A stretch of DNA of 15,732 nucleotides from Thermoplasmata archaeon (GCA_021797295.1 JAKAAA010000015.1:1-15732), one strand, 5' to 3'; shown: positions 8,034-15,351, counted from the first letter of the stretch. The notes: a model not told the origin generated them from the letters alone. Program-made: numbers and translations.

Positions 8034-9932
8034 TTACATTTTTCTGGGATAGATAACGGTGAATTTGTCATTAAGATATTTTGAGCTGTTTTTACCCATT
8101 TCTCTATCAAAGTTGTATATAATAGATTTTAAATTGTGTTTTTCGTCAGAAGAAAGATTTCTATATTCATAATCAGGTATTTGATGTCCGGAATAATATT
8201 TTCTGGCATAAACCTGTGCATCTTCTGGTAACTCTCTGATTATATCGATAAAGTTTTTTCTCATCATTTTAATGTACTGGGATTTTTCAATTATGCCGGC
8301 AATTTTCAGTGATTTTAACATCCCTGCTTTGATCGGATTTGATGGCTGCACTCCTATATTCTGGCTTTTAACCCTCCCCCTGATAAATATTCTGCCACCC
8401 AGCATACCGGATCCTATATACTTTCCAAAATTTCTCCTGCTATTAGATAATACTAAAATTATACCGCCTGCCATATATTCTCCTAGATAGTCATCAAATT
8501 TTCCATTTACCACAACAATTGGAATAGAACTTCCATACTCCCTCATCTGGATGCATGATCTATTTCCCACATTTCCATCTATGTATATTTGCCCACCACT
8601 CAGGGCCTGTCCGAGCACATCTCCAGAGTCTCCGAATATTTTCAGTATACCTCCACTCATGGAGTCGCAGCAATCATCTGCTACGTTTCCTCTTACTGTT
8701 ACACTATTATTCTCATTAAGGTTCATGAGGCAATTACCTGCGTTACCGTACAATGTAACATTGCGGCGTTTCTCTGGAAATGTTATGCCTATATACCTGT
8801 GGCCAGCCACATTATTTATGTACACACTATCATCCCTGGATTTAATTATTTCACTATCTAGCTTATTATATTCTATATTTACCGCATCAATTCCATGTTC
8901 ATCAATGTTATATACCATCTCTTTGTTTTCAAAATTTTCTCTTCCATATCTTATTATTCCATTTTTTACGGATGATATAAAAAACGATCCAGGTTCAAGA
9001 GTCCATATTTTCGCCTTCGGGCTTATAATCCTTATCTGGCTTTCCTCACTGGCTATGAAAATGTTATTGCTGTCCTCACCGAGTATGGCAGGCCTGAGCT
9101 TTGTCCTGTCCGCCATTGCAATCATGTATATATCCTGGCCATCATCGTAACCTATTATAAGTGTATAGGGTCCATCCAGCACACATCCCCTTGTTTTATA
9201 CGCAATCTCTGGGTCATTAATATTTCCTGACATTATTTTCAATGCAGTAATGAGATCATATTCTCCGATTAATTCTTTAAAAATGTGGGCTATCACCTCA
9301 CTGTCAGTACCCACAAAACTTGTTACTCCCTTTGATTTCAGGTACTCCCTGTTGGCTCCGAATGAACTTATATCACCATTGTGCACTATAGCAATATTAA
9401 ATGTGGAAAAAGGATGTGACCAGTAAGGCAAATATCCTGGAGAATTTGTGGGCTGCCTGGTATGGGCCAGCCACATATCTGCCTCTTTTTCACTTAAATC
9501 ATATTCCTCGCCGACTGCATCCGGATACCCGACACCTTTGTATACAAGGAGTGATTTTCCTGCACTGTACAATCTTCCACTACCATCATCCCAGAGTTTT
9601 GCATTAACCTCATCCAGGGACCTGCTGTCTTCAAACGCTATATCGTAACAGCAGCTTTTTATGAATTTTCCATTTTCTCTATATGAACTGTTTATTCCTA
9701 TCCCGTGTTCATGAAGCAATGTCCGTAGTTTCTCTTCCTCATCATTGTAAAATATTTTTACTGTAAAGCTATTGGTACTGTTCAAGTTAAATGATGCGTA
9801 TCCAGAACCCTTATCGCTGCCACGATATCTTATATAATCAAGGCATTTAACCGGGATACTTCCTGAAATTTTAGCAGAATCTTTTTTCCTCATTATTCCA
9901 AAAAGGCCGCAGCTTGAAGGTATGTAGTTCAT
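8034..9932 (-). CDS. Glutamate synthase, glutaminase plus GXGXG domains fused
   Basis: Class II (Ntn-type) glutamine amidotransferase fused to the GXGXG beta-helix domain of glutamate synthase. The first part (8 to about 340) should hydrolyse glutamine. Cys8 in SSCGLFGIMRK is the expected N-terminal nucleophile, implying removal of a seven-residue propeptide. Other active-site blocks are RYRGSD (35-40), AHTRQPTN (156-163), HNGD (184-187) and GTDSE (208-212). The second part (about 390-520) has the Gly-rich repeats GNVADDCCDSMSGG and SGGQIYIDGNVGN of the GltB C-terminal helix. Residues about 530-632 form a further tail. Bacterial GltB places the FMN domain between these two; here it is a separate protein encoded just upstream. 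Translation is coupled through an ATGA overlap, with a good Shine-Dalgarno. Corresponds to archaeal GltB1 plus GltB3. Confidence 0.88.
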   Translation of the reverse strand: MNYIPSSCGLFGIMRKKDSAKISGSIPVKCLDYIRYRGSDKGSGYASFNLNSTNSFTVKIFYNDEEEKLRTLLHEHGIGINSSYRENGKFIKSCCYDIAFEDSRSLDEVNAKLWDDGSGRLYSAGKSLLVYKGVGYPDAVGEEYDLSEKEADMWLAHTRQPTNSPGYLPYWSHPFSTFNIAIVHNGDISSFGANREYLKSKGVTSFVGTDSEVIAHIFKELIGEYDLITALKIMSGNINDPEIAYKTRGCVLDGPYTLIIGYDDGQDIYMIAMADRTKLRPAILGEDSNNIFIASEESQIRIISPKAKIWTLEPGSFFISSVKNGIIRYGRENFENKEMVYNIDEHGIDAVNIEYNKLDSEIIKSRDDSVYINNVAGHRYIGITFPEKRRNVTLYGNAGNCLMNLNENNSVTVRGNVADDCCDSMSGGILKIFGDSGDVLGQALSGGQIYIDGNVGNRSCIQMREYGSSIPIVVVNGKFDDYLGEYMAGGIILVLSNSRRNFGKYIGSGMLGGRIFIRGRVKSQNIGVQPSNPIKAGMLKSLKIAGIIEKSQYIKMMRKNFIDIIRELPEDAQVYARKYYSGHQIPDYEYRNLSSDEKHNLKSIIYNFDREMGKNSSKYLNDKFTVIYPRKM

Positions 9933-12013
9933 GTTGATCCTGCCTCCGTCACATTTATTTTTTCGGCTATTGTATTATCAAGATTTATAGCCCTCAGCAA
10001 TTCAGTATTCCCTACAATAGAATACTGCAAATTCGCTATTCCCATTGCTCCAGAAATCAGACTAATTTCTTTTTTAATACCCATAAGGAAGTTAACAGCT
10101 TTCTCTCTGAGATTACTATAACTGTTATTCAATCCATCTTCAAATATTTTATATGAAATTATTAGAGAATCGCAGCCCAGCGCCAAATACTTAACGATAT
10201 CTCCTGTATTCCTGAAGTAATCAATTTCTCCAATAATGTCATAATTTTCCCGTATTCCTCTTTCTTTTAATTCCTGATCCAGAGTGACTATATCTATTTC
10301 CATGTCATCGTCCTGTTTGATAACAAAGCCGGCGGTTGAATAATCCTGTTTTCCGTCTGTGGAATAACTGTGTTTTTTATATTTATACACAGTTTTTCCA
10401 ATTATAGAAATACTTTTAAATTCTTTCTGGACTTGTTCATCAACAATCATAGTTCCGGTAAACATGGCAGCCCAGGAAAGTGCATTTTTTATTTCTGGAC
10501 CTGCACCACTGACCTTAATAATCACCGGCATCGATATGTTTATTGATCCACCACACAGATAGAAATTAAGATTTATATCCTCCCTGTAAGGATCTATAGA
10601 TGGCCTGGTAACCTGTGCACCATCAAGCCTGAGCCAGTCAATTATCCTGGAAGGCAATTCAACATCAGGAGGCGCATTGCTTCCCATGCTGCTGATTACC
10701 GGTTCTCCCTTAATGATAAGTTCGTTGATATACTTTTTATCTGTATGGAATATTCCCTGCTTGAAACTTAGATTTTGAGGTGATTTAGAATTAATTCCCA
10801 GCACCTTTAAGGTGTTTTCAGAAAGTCCTTCACCGTAGAGAAGGTCTGTATTCCCTACTAATTCTTTCATGTTTCTTATTCCGAGATAGGACATCATCTT
10901 TGTTATTTCAATTTTAAAACCATTAACAAAGTTAACAGTGCTCTCTATTCCAAAATCTAAATCTAACAAGTTTTTGTTGTCTGCTTTATTTGTAAGGGCT
11001 GCCGGGCAGTATCCCAGGTTACATTTCCTTACCATAACGCATCCCATTGCTATCAATGCGGATGTTCCCAGGCTTACTACATCAGCTCCAAGAGCATATA
11101 GCTTCATTGCATCTGTGGAATCAGAAATCCTGCCGGCAGCTATTATGCTGAAATTCTTTCTCAGGCCTTCTTTAACAAGAATATTATGCGATGATGCCAC
11201 AGCCATCTCTACAGGTATGCCGAGGCTATCCCTGACAGTTACCGGTGCAGCTCCTGTTCCCGCACCGTGCCCATCAATAATTACTCCTGCAGCACCTGAT
11301 CTTGCTATTCCTGTTACTATGTAGGGTATATAATTAGTTGCGGCAACTTTCACATATACTGGTTTTCCTGACATTATTTTCAATGCTTCTATGCGCTGAG
11401 CAAGATCCTCTATGGAGTATATATCGTGATGCGGCGCAGGTGAAATAGCATCTATTCCCTCAGGAATTTTTCTGGCAATTGATATATCGTGAGTTACCTT
11501 GCTTGCGGGCAAATGCCCCCCTATTCCGGGTTTAGCTCCCTGTCCTATCTTAATGACTATACCGGCGCCGGTTTTTAGCTCATCGTAACTCACACCGAAT
11601 CTGGCAGATGCCCATTGTATAAATATCCTTTTTGTATTTGCAACTGAACCATAAAGGCCACCTTCGCCTGTACCTGCCATTGTTTTTGTTATCTCAGCTG
11701 TTTTCGCTATGGCGATATTAGGATTTCCACTGAGGGCACCATATGACATATCACCAAGATAAACCGGTACGTCAAGTTCGAATCCGGCAAGTGAAGTTTT
11801 TGTAACTGGAATATTAGTTGAATTGTAATCAAGCATATTGGTCTTAAAATTAATCCTGTCCACAATACGAAGGCTTTCTGTATTTTTAACAAAAATTTCA
11901 GAAGCTTCAGGCGAATATGATAGTCTTCTTATATGGTTTATTTTGTCACTGGACCAGAAATCCGTAATATTTTTCTTTGGTATTTCTATATACTTTGCAA
12001 CTACTTTGCTCAT
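9929..12013 (-). CDS. Glutamate synthase FMN/[3Fe-4S] subunit with a second, degenerate barrel
   Basis: Synthase subunit that joins ammonia to 2-oxoglutarate to give glutamate. Residues about 30-405 form the FMN TIM barrel: DMSYGALSGN (88-97), GTGEGGL (114-120), KIGQGAKPGIGGHLP (155-169), SPAPHHDIYSIEDL (191-204), DGHGAGTGAAP (247-257). The [3Fe-4S] ligands are Cys325, Cys331 and Cys336 (GCVMVRKCNLGYCP). A single barrel would end near 405, but the protein runs to 694. The extra part repeats barrel features: DPYRE and MPVIIK…GPEIKNA (474-511), YDIIGE…KYLALGCDSL (591-617, compare SIIAAGR…KLYALGADVV, 289-313) and an IVGNTELL ending (666-673, compare LVGNTDLL, 385-392). It lacks the FMN/QGAKPG core and cysteines. 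First gene of the operon. No GltD partner is nearby, so a ferredoxin donor is inferred. Confidence 0.85.
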   Translation of the reverse strand: MSKVVAKYIEIPKKNITDFWSSDKINHIRRLSYSPEASEIFVKNTESLRIVDRINFKTNMLDYNSTNIPVTKTSLAGFELDVPVYLGDMSYGALSGNPNIAIAKTAEITKTMAGTGEGGLYGSVANTKRIFIQWASARFGVSYDELKTGAGIVIKIGQGAKPGIGGHLPASKVTHDISIARKIPEGIDAISPAPHHDIYSIEDLAQRIEALKIMSGKPVYVKVAATNYIPYIVTGIARSGAAGVIIDGHGAGTGAAPVTVRDSLGIPVEMAVASSHNILVKEGLRKNFSIIAAGRISDSTDAMKLYALGADVVSLGTSALIAMGCVMVRKCNLGYCPAALTNKADNKNLLDLDFGIESTVNFVNGFKIEITKMMSYLGIRNMKELVGNTDLLYGEGLSENTLKVLGINSKSPQNLSFKQGIFHTDKKYINELIIKGEPVISSMGSNAPPDVELPSRIIDWLRLDGAQVTRPSIDPYREDINLNFYLCGGSINISMPVIIKVSGAGPEIKNALSWAAMFTGTMIVDEQVQKEFKSISIIGKTVYKYKKHSYSTDGKQDYSTAGFVIKQDDDMEIDIVTLDQELKERGIRENYDIIGEIDYFRNTGDIVKYLALGCDSLIISYKIFEDGLNNSYSNLREKAVNFLMGIKKEISLISGAMGIANLQYSIVGNTELLRAINLDNTIAEKINVTEAGST
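9943..9947 (-). promoter_or_regulatory. Shine-Dalgarno for the glutaminase/GXGXG gene
   Basis: On the minus strand GGAGG lies 10 nt before the ATG at 9932, inside the end of the upstream gene, with AGGAT closer in. Together with the ATGA stop-start overlap this fixes the start and shows that the gene is translated as an internal operon gene, unlike the leaderless first genes. Confidence 0.6.
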
Positions 12014-12021
12014 AACAGCAT

Positions 12022-12034
12022 GATAGTAACTATC
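12022..12034. promoter_or_regulatory. Dyad between TATA box and start of the gltS operon
   Basis: GATAG-TAA-CTATC is a perfect 5-bp dyad directly after the TATA element, where the transcription start should fall. A regulator bound here would block initiation, so it is a candidate operator for nitrogen or amino-acid control. No other copy was noticed in the window. Function is inference. Confidence 0.25.
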
Positions 12035-12036
12035 TA

Positions 12037-12046
12037 TCTATATATA
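12037..12046 (-). promoter_or_regulatory. TATA box of the glutamate synthase operon
   Basis: On the minus strand the element reads ATTATATATAGATAG around these bases, centred about 28 nt before the ATG at 12013. No Shine-Dalgarno precedes that ATG. A leaderless or very short-leader transcript is likely. Confidence 0.45.
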
Positions 12047-12134
12047 ATTTTGCAATTAATTTTTTTTTATTATTTTTACGGGTAAACTATGCATTCGGGT
12101 AATTTATATTACAATTATTATACATATTGAACCA

Positions 12135-12472
12135 TTATAAGATACTATTTATGGTATCCCGTGAGTTGCATAATTCATTTAGCCAGAAATTTAAGTTAAA
12201 TGTAAATTCCCAGTACATTTTGATGCAGTAGATTGATTCAATTTTTATGGCAATAAAATCTATCATTTTTTGCTCCATCAACGGGAACTTTGGATATATG
12301 AACCCATGTAACAGTTGCATCCTTAATGCATTTAACAATTTTTCAGTGAAGACTCCTTCTGCAGACTCCCAGCCAAGTTTATAAAAAACTTTTTTATTGC
12401 ACAGTTCTTTCTTAAAAACCGATCCGCTCTTTGTATTTTTTGCCCTTATATTTAATCTTCTGAAATTTCATG
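12135..12472 (-). pseudogene. Probable frameshifted small gene, unidentified
   Basis: An ATG at 12472 opens a lysine-rich frame (MKFQKIKYKGKKYKERIGF) that stops at 12413-12415. The adjacent frame is open from 12467 down to a stop at 12135, about 110 codons, without an ATG near its beginning. Removing one T from the TTTTT run at about 12414-12418 would join the two as IGF-KKELCNKKVFYKLGWESAEG and give a protein of about 110 residues. An AT-rich stretch centred about 28 nt before the ATG could be a TATA box. I recognise no family in the product. The rest of 12014-12605 holds promoter elements and repeats listed separately. An open frame of this length could also arise by chance in AT-rich DNA, so confidence is low. 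Confidence 0.25.
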
Positions 12473-12500
12473 GGGTTCGATAGAAATCAAAATAAAAATA

Positions 12501-12566
12501 TGAATAAACTATTGAATAAGATACGATACATAACCAAGCGAGGATTAAGACTAAATTTATTCAATA
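12501..12566. repeat. TGAATAA repeats upstream of fdhF
   Basis: TGAATAA occurs at 12501-12507 and 12513-12519, and in inverted form at 12557-12563. The second and third copies are the cores of a 10-bp inverted repeat, TATTGAATAA (12510-12519) and TTATTCAATA (12557-12566), 37 nt apart. The repeats lie 40-105 nt before the fdhF start and could be regulator sites, but the DNA is AT-rich and chance is possible. Confidence 0.25.
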
Positions 12567-12578
12567 AAATACTTACCA

Positions 12579-12586
12579 TTAAATAG
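12579..12586 (+). promoter_or_regulatory. TATA-like box before fdhF
   Basis: TTAAATAG is centred about 24 nt before the ATG at 12606. It is a weak match assigned mainly by spacing. No Shine-Dalgarno is visible before the start. Confidence 0.3.
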
Positions 12587-12605
12587 AACTATCAATTAAT
12601 ATTAC

Positions 12606-14579
12606 ATGAAATCTATTTGTCCTTTTTGCGGAGTCGGATGCGGATTAGAGTTATTGCCTGTTAATAACATAATTACGGCTGTAAAACCCACTCCTGAACA
12701 TGTTGTTAGTCACGGTCATATATGTGGTAAGGGTGTAGCTGCACATGAGGCTTTAACCATGTGGGATAGAATATACTATCCGCTGGTTAGAACAAAAGGA
12801 AATCTTGAGAGAACAGACTGGGACAGTGCATTGAATCTTGTTGTGAAAAGAATAAAAGAAATACAGGGCAAATATGGTCCGGATTCCGTTGCATTTTATG
12901 GTGGATGCCAGAATACACTGGAAGAGGTTTATTTATTCCAGAAACTGGGTAGGGCACTAGGCACAAACAATGTGGATTCCTGTGCCAGAGTTTGCCATGA
13001 TCCATCAGCAAAGGCACTCAAGGAAATGGTCGGTATAGGTGCCGGTGCCACATCAGTAACTGAAATTCCAAAGGCAGATGTGATAGTTATAGCGGGAGAA
13101 TCCATCACAGATAGTCATCCGGTGCTATCACAGTATTTTGTAGAGGCAAAGCAGAATGGTGCCAAGGTCATAGTTATAGATCCGAGAACTACAAGAACAG
13201 ATGTTTTTGCCGATGTTCATATAAAGATAAAGCCACGCACGGACATTTTCCTTTTCAATGCAGTTGGGAACTATCTGATACAGAATAATCTTATTAAGAA
13301 GGATTTTATTGCTTCAAGAACAAATGATTTTGAATCTTATAAAGCCACGGTTTCATCATATACTCTCGAACTTGCCGAGGCCAGAACAGGGATTCCAAAA
13401 GAAACTATAAAACAATTTGCCGACCTTGTTTCAGGAGGAAAATCTATTTTTTCCTGGGGACTGGGTCTAACCCAGTCAACCGGCACAAAGGGTATAAAAT
13501 CCTATATAGACCTTGTGCTATTAACCGGTAACATAGGAAAGGAGGGCACTGGCATTATAGTTTACAGGGGGCAGACAAATGTTCAAAGTTCAGGGGATCT
13601 GATAAAACCTGATATATTCCCCAACGGCCCATTGAATGAGGCAAACAGCGATGAACTATCCAAGGTATGGGGATTCAAACCACCTATCTGCAAAGGGACA
13701 AACATACCGGAGGCATTTTATGGAAATGAAGGAAAGATAAAGGCACTGTTCCTCATGGGTTACAATCCAGTAAGAAGCCTGCCGGATAAGACAAGAATAG
13801 AAAACTTTCTTAAATCCCTGGAACTGGTTGTTGTTGAGGATATATTCATGACGGAGAATACGGATTACGCCCATATAGTACTGCCGGCTGCAGCATGGGC
13901 AGAGAAGGATGGTTCGGTTACCAGCCTTGACCGGCTGGTAAAGTGGAGATTCAAGGCCGTGGAACCTCCAGGAGAAGCACTGCCTGATGGTGAAATTATT
14001 GCAAGAATTGCAAAAAAGGCAGGCTTTTCTTTTGAAACATCGCCGGAAGCAAACTTTGAGGAGATGAAAAAAGTTTCCAAAATATACTCAGCAGTGAAAA
14101 TAAGCGATGTCAAGGACTATTCCCAAAATTCAAGGTATCCCAATGGAGAACTTCATCTGTACAGCGAAAAATTCTCACTTCCAGATGGAAAGGCAAATTT
14201 TATCCCTGTTGAGGCAAAGGATGAAAGCAATGATCTTATACTCTCAACGGGTAGAACAGTTACAAGGTATAACACTGACGAGGTAATAAACAGAATTCCT
14301 GGAATGCAGAAATATGTTCCCACACTCTGGGTCAACCCGGTTGACGCAAAGAAATACGGTGTAAGTGACGGCAGTATGGTTCTGTTGAAGTCAAGGGTTG
14401 GTCAGATCGAAATCGCGGCAAGAATCACTGAGGATGTACTCCCTGGTGTTGTATTTTCATACATGCATAATGCCGACATAAATTATGTTGTGGATGCTGA
14501 ACTGGATGACGAGACCGGGACGCCGAAATACAAATTTACTCCAGTAACCATAACTCCGGTTATACACAGCTCTTCATGA
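12606..14579 (+). CDS. fdhF: Formate dehydrogenase-type molybdopterin oxidoreductase, catalytic subunit
   Basis: Mo/W-bis-MGD enzyme expected to oxidise formate to CO2; cytosolic, with no Tat signal. The N-terminal [4Fe-4S] site is Cys5, Cys8, Cys12 and Cys40, followed by Lys42, the counterpart of Lys44 in E. coli FDH-H. The metal ligand is Cys130 in SCARVCHDPSA, with His131 after it (Sec140/His141 in FDH-H), so this is a cysteine form. Arg321 in YRGQTNVQ matches the formate-binding Arg333. The C-terminal dinucleotide-binding domain is at about 540-650 (STGRTVTRYNTDE, WVNPVDAKKYGV). At 657 residues it lacks the NuoG-like ferredoxin N-terminus of larger FdhA proteins. No electron-transfer subunit, FdhD or cofactor gene is in the window. 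A short frame starts at its stop codon (ATGA). Confidence 0.88.
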   Translation: MKSICPFCGVGCGLELLPVNNIITAVKPTPEHVVSHGHICGKGVAAHEALTMWDRIYYPLVRTKGNLERTDWDSALNLVVKRIKEIQGKYGPDSVAFYGGCQNTLEEVYLFQKLGRALGTNNVDSCARVCHDPSAKALKEMVGIGAGATSVTEIPKADVIVIAGESITDSHPVLSQYFVEAKQNGAKVIVIDPRTTRTDVFADVHIKIKPRTDIFLFNAVGNYLIQNNLIKKDFIASRTNDFESYKATVSSYTLELAEARTGIPKETIKQFADLVSGGKSIFSWGLGLTQSTGTKGIKSYIDLVLLTGNIGKEGTGIIVYRGQTNVQSSGDLIKPDIFPNGPLNEANSDELSKVWGFKPPICKGTNIPEAFYGNEGKIKALFLMGYNPVRSLPDKTRIENFLKSLELVVVEDIFMTENTDYAHIVLPAAAWAEKDGSVTSLDRLVKWRFKAVEPPGEALPDGEIIARIAKKAGFSFETSPEANFEEMKKVSKIYSAVKISDVKDYSQNSRYPNGELHLYSEKFSLPDGKANFIPVEAKDESNDLILSTGRTVTRYNTDEVINRIPGMQKYVPTLWVNPVDAKKYGVSDGSMVLLKSRVGQIEIAARITEDVLPGVVFSYMHNADINYVVDAELDDETGTPKYKFTPVTITPVIHSSS

Positions 14580-14790
14580 GTGACGCTGAGAAGAAATACT
14601 ATTACAAGGATTCCGCTGAAGGATTATTCAAACAGATAAGTAGTTTTAACGGTCAAATACAAAAGTAATCCTATCCGTGAAAGAAATAATTCCATATGTG
14701 AAAGATACTTTGCATGAGATTGATCAAGGTAAATTATGTAGGGCAATAAAAATAAAATTAAGATTCCGGGAAATACAAACAGGGCAATAA
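14576..14790 (+). pseudogene. Small frameshifted gene coupled to fdhF, unidentified
   Basis: An ATG overlapping the fdhF stop (ATGA) opens a 30-codon frame, MSDAEKKYYYKDSAEG…, ending at a TAA just after an AAAA run (14661-14664). In the next frame, directly after that run, the sequence continues for 41 codons as VILSVKEIIPYVKDTLHEID… to a TAA at 14788-14790. One added A would join them into a charged, helical protein of about 71 residues. Small accessory genes (for example DUF1641-type) often follow fdhF, which is a possible but unproven identity. It could also be a real 30-residue protein, or a sequencing error in the A-run. Two open frames on the opposite strand here (from GTG 14809 and TTG 14936) are treated as shadows. 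Confidence 0.3.
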
Positions 14791-14976
14791 TTATCAATAC
14801 AGCTTTCACTCAATTGTGATAAACCAATGATATTTTGCTCGTTTCGACATGTCTCTAATTTTTGCTTATCATCTCTAATATTCCTTCTGCAGAAAATAAT
14901 GGATGCGATTATTTCATAGATCGAATTAACTGGCAAATTATAAAGCCATCTATATATTTTTTAAGAACAATAGCTT
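14791..14976. other. Convergent gap between the fdhF region and the protease gene
   Basis: AT-rich sequence with T-runs near 14957-14962 and no coding frame with a credible start. It probably contains the ends of both converging transcripts. Nothing more specific is visible. Confidence 0.3.
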
Positions 14977-15336
14977 TCAATCTCTCACGTTATCAGTACT
15001 GAAGTCTAGTTTTAATCCCATAATTTGTAGAATTTCTACTCCTATTATGACGGGAAAATTTATATTTTCGAGAATTATGAATTCTGGTTCAGAAAACATA
15101 ATGCCGTTTATTTCCAGATTTGCGAATGTCAAAGACTTATGTAGTTCCCTGGATATTGATTCTGGAATTGAGACGGGAATTTCACCGTAAGACAGAAACC
15201 CAAGCTGTTCTGGCTTAATTCCATTGGGCAACACAGCACTGATATAATTTCCCTCAGCACCGGAATCTATCAAAGCGGAGACTTTGGTACTCCTGATTGT
15301 ACCCTTTAGTTTAATCTGCTCTATGATCAATCCCAT
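14977..15336 (-). CDS. Retropepsin-like (clan AA) aspartic protease family protein
   Basis: Small soluble protein of 119 residues with the single-domain retropepsin layout. The active-site motif is ALIDSGAEGNYIS at 21-33 (Asp24-Ser-Gly). It is followed by beta-rich sequence and the second signature VIIGVEILQIMGL at 96-108 (hydrophobic-hydrophobic-Gly, then a short helix) and LDF. Such proteins form homodimers with one Asp per subunit. The start is set at 15336 because MGLIIEQIKLKG is a typical beginning for the family and AAGGAG lies 9 nt upstream. An ATG at 15396 would add 20 residues but would overlap the upstream small gene and ignore that site. The substrate is unknown, and membership of the fold does not prove proteolysis. 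It follows the interrupted small gene after 13 nt. Confidence 0.75.
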   Translation of the reverse strand: MGLIIEQIKLKGTIRSTKVSALIDSGAEGNYISAVLPNGIKPEQLGFLSYGEIPVSIPESISRELHKSLTFANLEINGIMFSEPEFIILENINFPVIIGVEILQIMGLKLDFSTDNVRD

Positions 15337-15345
15337 ATGAAAAGG

Positions 15346-15351
15346 CTCCTT
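15346..15351 (-). promoter_or_regulatory. Shine-Dalgarno that sets the protease start
   Basis: AAGGAG on the minus strand overlaps the stop codon of the upstream small gene and lies 9 nt before the ATG at 15336. It supports the shorter protein and translation as the second gene of an operon. Confidence 0.55.

Noticed and set aside
8551..9150. Long plus-strand open frame (199 codons) opposite the glutaminase/GXGXG gene
   Set aside because: It lies wholly antisense to a gene with clear domains, is rich in Pro, Ser and Leu as expected from reversed codons, and has no family features.
10938..11324. Plus-strand open frame of 128 codons opposite the FMN synthase gene
   Set aside because: Antisense to the conserved barrel, including the cysteine cluster; explained as a shadow.
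12150..12230. Plus-strand frame MVSRELHNSFSQKF… with an ATTATAAG box upstream, considered as a transposase remnant
   Set aside because: It is only 26 codons, has no recognisable transposase motif, and overlaps the longer minus-strand frame; no terminal repeats or target duplications are seen.
14624..14809. Minus-strand hydrophobic small frame (VKAVLIIIALFVF…) that looks like a membrane peptide
   Set aside because: It is the reverse of a lysine- and glutamate-rich plus-strand stretch, which gives hydrophobic antisense codons; it starts with GTG and has no clear Shine-Dalgarno or promoter.
14724..14936. Minus-strand frame of 70 codons from a TTG, with four scattered cysteines after the first third
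   Set aside because: The cysteines do not form a regular metal site, the start is TTG with no Shine-Dalgarno, and it overlaps the other open frames of this gap.
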